This document shows positions 1 through 4,425 of a stretch of DNA of 5,970 bases, piece after piece. The position numbers and the translations under genes are program-made. The notes below the pieces were generated by a model that was given only the letters and a program-made list of their open reading frames with translations, was not told the DNA's origin and searched no databases. The stretch lies in the NCBI GenBank assembly GCA_016280695.1, contig JAEEHG010000014.1, forward strand, positions 1 to 5,970. The letters run 5' to 3'. The stretch's first letter is position 1, and every line of letters starts with the position of its first letter. Source of the stretch: Solobacterium sp. (lineage in GTDB: Bacteria > Bacillota_I > Bacilli_A > Erysipelotrichales > Erysipelotrichaceae).

Positions 1-155
1 CCGCTTTCTTCCGCTTCGGCGGTTTCCGTGATGACCGGCGGGGTTTCCGGCTTCCTGCGCAGCAGCCGGTATGCTGTTCCTGCCAACAGCAGCGGGATCA
101 GAAGCAGAATCAGGACCCGCCCCAGCCTGACTCTTCCCGGACGTTTCGCAGCCAT
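1..155 (-). CDS. N-terminus of an unidentified membrane-anchored protein (cut by window edge)
   Basis: I do not recognise this gene; only 51 codons lie in the window and the frame stays open to the left edge. Translation from the ATG at 155-153 begins MAAKRPGRVRLGR, a strongly basic stretch, followed by a hydrophobic segment (about residues 14-28, rich in Leu and Ile) and then a basic, Pro/Glu/Thr-rich stretch. This is the layout of a signal anchor or uncleaved signal peptide with the rest of the protein outside the membrane; no lipobox is seen. The ATG shares one base with the cls stop codon (TGATG) and has no clear Shine-Dalgarno, so translation is probably coupled to cls. The start rests on this overlap and on the sensible membrane topology. 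Function cannot be assigned; a cell-envelope role is only a guess. Confidence 0.65.
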   Translation of the reverse strand, partial: MAAKRPGRVRLGRVLILLLIPLLLAGTAYRLLRRKPETPPVITETAEAEES

Positions 156-1684
156 CAGAACAGCGGCGCCATCAGCCGCAGGACAGCGCGCCAGATCCGG
201 ACCGCCGGATTCGTATTCTGCACTTCTTCCAGCGTGACCTCATGGGACCGTTCCAGGGCCTGCTCGAAGTCTTTCCGGATCTGCAGGATCTCCGGAGAAT
301 CGAACATGAGCACCCCGTCTTCAAAGTGCAGGAAGTAACTTCTGTAGTCCGTGTTGACGGACCCGACAATGGCCAGGGTATCATCCGACACAATGGCCTT
401 GCTGTGGTTGAACCCCGGGGTAAACTCATAGATTCTGACCCCGTTGGTCAGCAGCTGGTAATAATTCGAGCGGGTAATGGAGAACACATACCGCTTGTCC
501 GGTATATGCGGGACCAGGATCCGCACATCCACCCCGGTCTCTGCCGAAAGGGTCAGGGCCCTGAGCATATCCGCGTTGAGCACCAGGTACGGTGTATTGA
601 TATAAACATATTTCCGGGCGTGGTTGACGATATTCAGGTGCATGCTCAGGCCGACATCCGAATCATCGGTCGGCGTATCCGAAAACGGCTGATAGAGACC
701 GTGGTACCCCACCGCCTCGGGAACGATATGATACTTATCGTAATCAACAGCCGCATCATCCGGCTTGAGATAACTGTACATGCTTAAAAACATATCCGAC
801 AGACTCCAGACCGCTTCTCCTTCCAGCATCAGGACAGAATCCCGCCAGTACCCGTAGCGTCTCTTCAGGTTGATATACTCATCGGCCAGATTCACCCCGC
901 CGGTAAAGCCCACGCGGTTGTCCACAACGCAGATCTTGCGGTGATCCCGGTTGTTCATCTGGATCATCAGGGCCGGCCGCAAACGGTTGAACCGGTAAGT
1001 TTCAATACCCATCTCATTCAGCTTTTTATCATAGCGGTACGGCAGCGTGGTGGCACAGCCGAAATCATCATAGATCAGTTTCACTTCCACCCCGGCCGCA
1101 GCTTTCTGTTTCAGTATTTCGAGAACACTGTTCCACATCTTTCCTTCATCAATGATGAAGTATTCCATGAAAATAAAATGCTCAGCCTTCTTCAGTTCTT
1201 CCAGCAAAACCGGGAACCACTCCTCCCCGCTTGCAAAAAACCGGGCTTTCGTATCGTCATAAACCGGGAACCTGCTGGTTTTCAGAGCATAGGCAAACAT
1301 CTTGTGCACCTGCGGGTGTTCCCACGCCAGCCTGTTCATCAGGCTGCCGTCCTGCTGCAGCAGCTCCTGCATTTTCTCCGATGCCCGGCTGGTCCCGCGG
1401 GAAAGCTTTTTCGGCATGCGCTTGTTGCCGCAGACCAGATACAGCGGGATGCCGACAATCGGCACGGCCAGGATCAGGATGCTCCAGACAATCTTGTATT
1501 CCGAATCCTCATAGCGGTTCAGGATGATAATGGCAAAGACAATGGCAATCGCGTTGAACCACGGCGACAGTTTCCAGGTGAACGCTGCCCGGTAAAACCA
1601 CATGAAAAGAAACCAGAGCTGAACCAGAATCAACACGGCAGTAATCATCATGCGGCTCGTCAGGATTTTGAAGAGACGATGCAT
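155..1684 (-). CDS. cls: Cardiolipin synthase, two-HKD phospholipase D family
   Basis: Membrane enzyme that joins two phosphatidylglycerol molecules into cardiolipin and glycerol. The 509-residue protein has the usual length and order for the bacterial long-form family: hydrophobic N-terminal segments at about 12-31, 43-56 and 66-85 (PLDc_N-type region), then two phospholipase D domains. The first catalytic motif is H248-x-K250-x4-D255 followed by a GFTGG stretch, and the second is H427-x-K429-x4-D434 followed by GSVN. Both are intact, so the enzyme should be active. The ATG at 1684 has no usable Shine-Dalgarno. An extended -10 box ends only six bases upstream, so the message may be leaderless. 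The next Met codons, residues 12-13, also lack a ribosome site and would remove the basic N-terminal flank. The stop overlaps the next gene's ATG. Identity is very secure; the exact start is less so. Confidence 0.95.
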   Translation of the reverse strand: MHRLFKILTSRMMITAVLILVQLWFLFMWFYRAAFTWKLSPWFNAIAIVFAIIILNRYEDSEYKIVWSILILAVPIVGIPLYLVCGNKRMPKKLSRGTSRASEKMQELLQQDGSLMNRLAWEHPQVHKMFAYALKTSRFPVYDDTKARFFASGEEWFPVLLEELKKAEHFIFMEYFIIDEGKMWNSVLEILKQKAAAGVEVKLIYDDFGCATTLPYRYDKKLNEMGIETYRFNRLRPALMIQMNNRDHRKICVVDNRVGFTGGVNLADEYINLKRRYGYWRDSVLMLEGEAVWSLSDMFLSMYSYLKPDDAAVDYDKYHIVPEAVGYHGLYQPFSDTPTDDSDVGLSMHLNIVNHARKYVYINTPYLVLNADMLRALTLSAETGVDVRILVPHIPDKRYVFSITRSNYYQLLTNGVRIYEFTPGFNHSKAIVSDDTLAIVGSVNTDYRSYFLHFEDGVLMFDSPEILQIRKDFEQALERSHEVTLEEVQNTNPAVRIWRAVLRLMAPLF

Positions 1685-1690
1685 GCCCCT

Positions 1691-1699
1691 ATTATAGCA
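1691..1699 (-). promoter_or_regulatory. Extended -10 promoter for cls
   Basis: Reading leftward, TGC-TATAAT is a perfect -10 hexamer with the TG extension. No good -35 is present at 16-18 bp (CTGCAG at 17 bp is poor), which fits an extended -10 promoter. The predicted start of transcription, about seven bases downstream, falls on or within a base or two of the A of the cls ATG. Confidence 0.55.
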
Positions 1700-1711
1700 A
1701 AAGCAGAATCA

Positions 1712-1730
1712 AACTGCAGAGTATGCAGTT
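1712..1730 (-). terminator. Small hairpin over the acetyltransferase stop, possible weak terminator
   Basis: A perfect 7-bp inverted repeat, AACTGCA / TGCAGTT, with a 5-nt loop begins within the TAA stop codon of the acetyltransferase. The following bases are TGATTCTG, only a poor T-tract, so termination would be weak. Its position between the end of one operon and the promoter of the next supports a boundary role, but mRNA 3'-end protection or chance are also possible. Confidence 0.35.
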
Positions 1731-2208
1731 AATCCTGCTTCAGATCATATTCGTAGATATTCTTTATGGTTTCACCCCGGCGGTATAGCCAGTGGTCTTC
1801 CGGCACGGGCACTGTTTCCAGCAGGGTGCCGTTGAGTTTTTCCAGGGTCCGGCGGGACGCTTCATTGTCCGGTGAACATGTGATCAGCAGTTTTTCAAAG
1901 CCGTACACATCCCTGGCCACCGGCAGGAGCACCCGGCAGGCATGATACGCATAGCCGTTTCCCCGGTGAATCGGGCTGACATTGTAGCCGATATTGCCGG
2001 CATAATACAGCGTCGGATCATCGCCGATCCGCAGATCACACGTCCCGACCTTCACATAGGACCCGTGTTTGTAGATCCCGAAGAGGATCGAGTGGGTATT
2101 GTCGTTGAATACATTGGCGGGAATATCCTGTTCCTGCACCAGGTCAACCACATCACCGCTGTAACGGATCTCTTTCCTGACCGCCGCCAGCAGCCGTTCA
2201 AAAATCAC
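1729..2208 (-). CDS. GNAT-family N-acetyltransferase
   Basis: Predicted cytoplasmic enzyme that transfers acetyl from acetyl-CoA to an amine; the substrate is unknown. With the start chosen here it has 159 residues. The acetyl-CoA-binding motif A is visible as a hydrophobic GNIGYNV strand followed by RGNGYA (about residues 82-87), matching the family's R/Q-x-x-G-x-G/A loop. A later DNEAS (about 114-118) leads into a helix ending in NG, the typical second GNAT motif. The overall pattern resembles RimJ/RimL-like and COG3981-type acetyltransferases, but a ribosomal-protein target cannot be claimed. Start choice: an in-frame GTG at 2214 lies only 2 nt after AGGAGG, whereas the GTG at 2208 lies 8 nt after it, so 2208 is preferred. 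It probably belongs to the pepT operon, with its Shine-Dalgarno overlapping the preceding stop codon. Confidence 0.85.
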   Translation of the reverse strand: MIFERLLAAVRKEIRYSGDVVDLVQEQDIPANVFNDNTHSILFGIYKHGSYVKVGTCDLRIGDDPTLYYAGNIGYNVSPIHRGNGYAYHACRVLLPVARDVYGFEKLLITCSPDNEASRRTLEKLNGTLLETVPVPEDHWLYRRGETIKNIYEYDLKQD

Positions 2209-2216
2209 AGCCACCG

Positions 2217-2222
2217 CCTCCT
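2217..2222 (-). promoter_or_regulatory. Shine-Dalgarno deciding the acetyltransferase start
   Basis: A perfect AGGAGG begins on the last base of the upstream lipoprotein TGA stop (TGAGGAGG). Its 8-nt spacing to the GTG at 2208-2206 is optimal, while the spacing to the GTG at 2214-2212 is 2 nt and too short. The stop/Shine-Dalgarno overlap implies translational coupling of the two genes. Confidence 0.75.
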
Positions 2223-2800
2223 CAGTCTGCCAGGCTGATGATCAGATCCCGGTAGATATCCCGCAGTGTTTCTTTCTGCTTGTCATCCAACTGGGCATCC
2301 CCGCTTGTAAACTCGAAATCGTCCACCAGTGAAATGTGATTGCCGATGATTTTTCCCTCCTTGACCGCAATGACATTCGGGATCAGGAAGTTCTTCTCAC
2401 CACTCTCCGATACAGCCAGCGCCGTATCGAGATACGGCAGGAGCTCTTCGTACTTTTCATAGGTCAGCTTGGACAGGTCCACGTCAACGTAGTAAACGGA
2501 TATGCCGTATTCATTGAGCACGGCATCCAGTTCCGGCACAGCCCGCTGGCAGTATGGGCAGTTCGAACGGCCGAAATAAAGCAGCCCGGTGCCGCCTTCA
2601 TCGAAAAAGCGCATGCTCTCATCCGGGGTGATCTCCAGAAACGGCGGCTCCTCGTCATTCAGCCACTGGTACCCGCTCATATCGGCCGGTTCACTGACCG
2701 GTTCCACCGCACTGGTGATGGTCAGGCCGGTTTCCTCTTCTTTTTTTCCGCAGCCGGCCAGAGCCAGCACAGCCGCGCATATACACAACAGTTTCTTCAT
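2222..2800 (-). CDS. Thioredoxin-fold lipoprotein (CPYC active site)
   Basis: Predicted extracytoplasmic thiol-disulfide protein anchored by lipid. The 192-residue product starts with MKKLL and a hydrophobic stretch ending in the lipobox LAGC, giving a lipidated Cys at position 17, then a charged, Ser/Pro-rich linker. The thioredoxin-like domain spans about residues 55-160. It has a strand LLYFGRS leading to the redox motif C81-P-Y-C84, a second strand (YYVDVD, about 103-108), and a conserved-type cis-proline segment FLIPNV with P141. CPYC is the active-site motif of glutaredoxins and of the thioredoxin-like proteins called bacteriocin transport accessory proteins, so reductase/isomerase or thiol-sensing roles are possible. 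The frame is open further upstream, to 2983, but that part overlaps pepT and lacks a signal. The ATG at 2800 follows GGGGA at suitable spacing. It lies 56 nt after pepT with no terminator between. Confidence 0.87.
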   Translation of the reverse strand: MKKLLCICAAVLALAGCGKKEEETGLTITSAVEPVSEPADMSGYQWLNDEEPPFLEITPDESMRFFDEGGTGLLYFGRSNCPYCQRAVPELDAVLNEYGISVYYVDVDLSKLTYEKYEELLPYLDTALAVSESGEKNFLIPNVIAVKEGKIIGNHISLVDDFEFTSGDAQLDDKQKETLRDIYRDLIISLAD

Positions 2801-2856
2801 GCTATTCCCCAAAACACCTGCCTTGATCGCAGCAGTTCTTATCCGGTGCCGCAGGA

Positions 2857-4077
2857 TCAGGCCCGCTCCGCCGTTTTGCGGATGATCGTGCAGATCAGCC
2901 GGACCGCTTTCTCCATCTGGCTGACCACAAGGTACTCGTACCGGCCATGCATGTTTCCGCCGCCGGTGCCGAGATTCGGACACGGCAGCCCGCGGTATGT
3001 CAGCTGGGCGCCGTCAGTACCGCCGCGGACGATCTCATATTCCGGTTCCAGACCGATCTCACGGATGGAGGACAGGGCCAGCTCCGAGATTTCCGGATGG
3101 TCTTTCAGAATATTCCTCATGTTCTGATAGCTGTCCGTGATCGTCAGTTCAATCGTACCGGTGCCGTATACCTGCCGGATCTGGTCCGCACAGCTCTGCA
3201 TGATCTCCTTCTGATGTTCCAGTTTTGCCGTATCATGGTCGCGCAGGATGTACTCCAGAACCGCTTTCTCGGTATTGCCGCTCATATGGGTCAGGTGGAT
3301 GAAGCCCTCATGACCCGACGTGTGTTCCGGCCGCATCCACTGCGGCAGTTTCCCGGCAAACTCCACCGCCAGTCCGGCCGCGTTGATCATCCGGTCCTTG
3401 GCTGTGCCGGGATGGATCGAGAAGCCGCGGAAGACCACCTTGGCTGACGCCGCGTTGAAGGTCTCGTCGGCATACATATGGATTGCTCCGCCGTCCATGG
3501 TGAACGCGAAGTCTGCCCCGAACCGTTCCAGGTCAAAGTACTTCGTACCTTCCCCGATCTCTTCATCCGGCGTAAACGCGACCGCGATGCGGCCGTGCTC
3601 CACTTCCGGGTGGGCCAGCAGATACTGCAGGGCTTCCATGATCGCGGTAATGCCTGCCTTGTCATCTGCCCCGAGCAGGGTCGAGCCGTCGGTGACCACC
3701 AGGGTTTCCCCGGCATATTCCTTCAGAACCGGGAAGTTTTCGACTTTCGTCACAATGCCCGGCGCCAGTTCGATATCCTTGCCGTCATAGTTTTCGATAA
3801 CCCGCGGCCTGACCCCGGTGCCGCTGAAATCCGGGGCTGTGTCCATGTGGGCGATGAAGCCGACAACAGGGACGGTTTTATCGGTGTTGGCCGGCAGATG
3901 GCCGTATACATAGCCGGTCTCGCTCAGCCAGGCATCTTCAATGCCCATCTCCCGCAGTTCCCTCTCCAGCAGCCGGGCCAGATCAAACTGCTTCGCCGTG
4001 GACGGGGTTGTGCCGGAATACGGATCCGACTGTGTATCAATTTCCGCATAGCGGATAAAACGTTCGAGAGCGCTCAT
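2857..4077 (-). CDS. pepT: Peptidase T (tripeptide aminopeptidase), M20B metallopeptidase
   Basis: Cytoplasmic two-zinc aminopeptidase that removes the N-terminal residue from tripeptides during peptide use. At 406 residues it matches the family's usual length of about 408. Visible hallmarks, numbered in this protein, are H77-x-D79 in HMDTAPD, the bridging Asp in GADDKAG (138-139), the catalytic Glu pair in TPDEEIGEG (172-173), D195 in FTMDGG, and H377 in GGGNMHG. The conserved NAAS, HPGTAK, DSYQNMR and RGGTDGAQL segments surround the dimerisation lid and the substrate site. All metal and catalytic positions are present, so it should be active. The ATG is preceded by AGGAGG at 5-nt spacing and by an extended -10 promoter. 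It leads a probable three-gene operon with the lipoprotein and the acetyltransferase. Confidence 0.97.
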   Translation of the reverse strand: MSALERFIRYAEIDTQSDPYSGTTPSTAKQFDLARLLERELREMGIEDAWLSETGYVYGHLPANTDKTVPVVGFIAHMDTAPDFSGTGVRPRVIENYDGKDIELAPGIVTKVENFPVLKEYAGETLVVTDGSTLLGADDKAGITAIMEALQYLLAHPEVEHGRIAVAFTPDEEIGEGTKYFDLERFGADFAFTMDGGAIHMYADETFNAASAKVVFRGFSIHPGTAKDRMINAAGLAVEFAGKLPQWMRPEHTSGHEGFIHLTHMSGNTEKAVLEYILRDHDTAKLEHQKEIMQSCADQIRQVYGTGTIELTITDSYQNMRNILKDHPEISELALSSIREIGLEPEYEIVRGGTDGAQLTYRGLPCPNLGTGGGNMHGRYEYLVVSQMEKAVRLICTIIRKTAERA

Positions 4078-4082
4078 AATAT

Positions 4083-4088
4083 CCTCCT
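4083..4088 (-). promoter_or_regulatory. Shine-Dalgarno of pepT
   Basis: A perfect AGGAGG separated by ATATT (5 nt) from the pepT ATG at 4077. This fixes the start and predicts efficient translation. Confidence 0.8.
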
Positions 4089-4101
4089 GAATTACGCGAT
4101 T

Positions 4102-4110
4102 ATTATACCA
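4102..4110 (-). promoter_or_regulatory. Extended -10 promoter of pepT
   Basis: Reading leftward, TGG-TATAAT is a consensus -10 with the TG extension; transcription would start near 4095, giving a short leader of about 18 nt that carries the Shine-Dalgarno. The 17-bp -35 position reads TCTTTC, a poor match, and lies in the 3' arm of the upstream intrinsic terminator (4120-4156), so RNA polymerase ending there and polymerase starting here use overlapping DNA. Confidence 0.6.
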
Positions 4111-4119
4111 CCGGCAGGC

Positions 4120-4156
4120 AAAAAGAAAGAACCCGCAGCCTTATGCAGATTCTTTC
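4120..4156 (-). terminator. Intrinsic terminator just upstream of the pepT promoter
   Basis: In the leftward transcript GAAAGAAUCUGC (4156-4145) pairs without a break with GCGGGUUCUUUC (4136-4125): 12 bp, including two U-G wobbles, with an 8-nt loop, followed directly by UUUUU (4124-4120). It is far from typA, which has its own terminator, so it must end a transcript that starts inside the intergenic region, such as one from the leftward promoter at 4315-4343. It could act constitutively (ending a small RNA) or as an attenuator before pepT. Confidence 0.65.
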
Positions 4157-4190
4157 ATCATGACAGTTTCTTTGTTTTTTTCTTTTTTAT

Positions 4191-4262
4191 GCAGGGCACA
4201 CGGCGTTCTGTCTTATGCCATGGCCCTGCGTGAACTGATACCTGGTCTTCTCATCGCGGGCC
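4191..4262 (-). other. Two mutually exclusive GC-rich hairpins in the intergenic RNA
   Basis: Fold 1 pairs GGCCCGCG (4262-4255, the last G of the Shine-Dalgarno plus the spacer to the AUG) with CGCAGGGCC (4230-4222): eight G-C pairs with one bulged A, placing the small ORF's AUG in the loop. Fold 2 pairs GCAGGGCCAUGGC (4229-4217) with GCCGUGUGCCCUGC (4204-4191): 13 pairs with one bulged U and a 12-nt loop. Both folds use bases 4222-4229, so only one can form at a time. A ribosome at the small ORF's stop codon, in the loop of fold 2, would cover the shared strand. Pairings were found by eye, without energies. Confidence 0.5.
4213..4254 (-). CDS. Possible 13-residue leader peptide or small protein
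   Basis: An AGGAGG (4267-4262) stands 7 nt before an ATG that opens a short frame encoding MRRPGISSRRAMA and ending in TAA. The Shine-Dalgarno and spacing are as good as those of pepT. The peptide is basic (four Arg) with no membrane segment, and I do not recognise it. Its codons lie across the shared strand of the two alternative hairpins, the arrangement seen in leader-peptide attenuators, though no run of a single regulatory amino acid is present. A chance ORF this short is common; the ribosome site is the main support. Confidence 0.35.
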   Translation of the reverse strand: MRRPGISSRRAMA

Positions 4263-4274
4263 CTCCTGTATTCC

Positions 4275-4297
4275 CCGGAACTGTTTTATATTTCCGG
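4275..4297 (-). other. Short hairpin in the 5' part of the intergenic RNA
   Basis: CCGGAA and TTCCGG form a perfect 6-bp stem with an 11-nt A/U-rich loop, about 11 nt from the predicted 5' end and 7 nt before the small ORF's AGGAGG. In the leftward RNA it is not followed by a U-tract, so it is not a terminator there; it may be a 5'-end stabilising structure. Confidence 0.35.
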
Positions 4298-4314
4298 TTT
4301 TATTCCTCATTTAC

Positions 4315-4343
4315 AATATAACAGGCCCGAAACGTAATGTAAG
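4315..4343 (-). promoter_or_regulatory. Leftward promoter in the typA-pepT gap
   Basis: Reading leftward, CTTACA (4343-4338, four of six matches to TTGACA) is followed by a 17-bp spacer ending in TGT and then TATATT (4320-4315), a near-consensus -10 with the TG extension. Transcription would start near 4308 and run toward pepT. Its -35 is one half of the palindrome shared with the rightward promoter. Confidence 0.55.
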
Positions 4344-4351
4344 CCCTTACA
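4338..4351. promoter_or_regulatory. Palindrome TGTAAG-CC-CTTACA, candidate operator shared by two promoters
   Basis: A perfect 6+2+6 dyad forms the -35 box of both divergent promoters at once. Because a dimeric repressor bound here would cover both -35 boxes, it is a plausible operator. It is shorter than the 17-bp GlnR/TnrA site (TGTNA-N7-TNACA) and I do not match it to a known regulator. It could also simply be the consequence of two opposed -35 boxes. Confidence 0.5.
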
Positions 4352-4374
4352 AATCCTGCTTTTTCTGTTATAGT
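4346..4374 (+). promoter_or_regulatory. Rightward promoter in the typA-pepT gap
   Basis: CTTACA (4346-4351), a 17-bp spacer ending in TGT, and TATAGT (4369-4374) form a mirror copy of the leftward promoter. The predicted start is near 4381. The RNA would begin with GGAGGG and an AUG and then meet the hairpin and seven-T tract at 4393-4424, so only about 44 nt would be made before termination. Confidence 0.45.
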
Positions 4375-4392
4375 GATTATTGGAGGGTTATG

Positions 4393-4424
4393 AAAACCGG
4401 ATCACTGCATGACCCGGTTTTTTT
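4393..4424. terminator. Bidirectional hairpin terminator after typA
   Basis: AAAACCGG (4393-4400) and CCGGTTTT (4414-4421) form an 8-bp stem, extended after one A-C mismatch by three more pairs with a 5-nt loop. It starts a few bases after the typA stop. In the typA direction the U-tract is only the four U of the stem, then CAUAA. In the rightward direction the stem is followed through by seven T (4418-4424), so it is the stronger terminator for RNA coming from the rightward promoter at 4346-4374 and would shield typA from antisense transcription. Confidence 0.7.
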
Positions 4425-4425
4425 G

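Larger units (their letters stand above)
4120..4308 (-). ncRNA. Candidate small RNA or pepT leader RNA of about 190 nt
   Basis: This stretch is bounded by a good leftward promoter (start predicted near 4308) and a 12-bp intrinsic terminator ending at 4120. Within it, in transcript order, are a 6-bp hairpin CCGGAA/TTCCGG (4297-4275), a strong Shine-Dalgarno with a 13-codon ORF, two overlapping GC-rich hairpins that exclude each other, a 22-nt nearly pure-A stretch (about 4188-4167) and the terminator. The sequence does not match the riboswitch or T-box consensus motifs, 6S RNA, SRP RNA or tmRNA features that I know. It may be a trans-acting RNA, a small-peptide message or a cis attenuator for pepT; the independent pepT promoter downstream favours a separate unit. 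Existence of the RNA is inferred from sequence signals only. Confidence 0.45.

Noticed and set aside
941..1732. Long plus-strand open frame antisense to cls
   Set aside because: It is opposite a gene with both catalytic motifs intact, and its Gln/His/Arg-rich sequence has no recognisable domain or ribosome site.
2209..2214. GTG at 2214 as the acetyltransferase start
   Set aside because: It is only 2 nt from AGGAGG; the in-frame GTG at 2208 has optimal 8-nt spacing and costs just two residues.
2801..2983. N-terminal extension of the thioredoxin-like lipoprotein to an upstream start
   Set aside because: The extension overlaps the 3' end of pepT in another frame, is charged, and would bury the lipoprotein signal. 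The ATG at 2800 gives a perfect signal peptide and has a GGGGA ribosome site.
2336..3127. Plus-strand open frame across the lipoprotein and the end of pepT
   Set aside because: It spans two real minus-strand genes in shadow, with no motif and no promoter.
4191..4229. The 13-bp hairpin as an intrinsic terminator
   Set aside because: In the leftward RNA it is followed by A-rich sequence, not U; in the rightward RNA the T-rich stretch lies before it, not after.
3478..4233. Plus-strand open frame antisense to pepT that continues into the intergenic region
   Set aside because: Most of it is the complement of conserved pepT coding sequence and the remainder reads through hairpin and T-rich non-coding DNA; no ribosome site was found.
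4251..4310. 19-codon minus-strand frame ending in ATGA with the 13-codon ORF
   Set aside because: Its ATG is at or before the predicted transcription start and has no ribosome site, so it would need leaderless translation; it is mentioned only with the 13-codon ORF.
4338..4354. GlnR/TnrA nitrogen-regulator site
   Set aside because: The half-sites are similar but the spacing is wrong: the known site is 17 bp (TGTNA-N7-TNACA), while this dyad is 14 bp.
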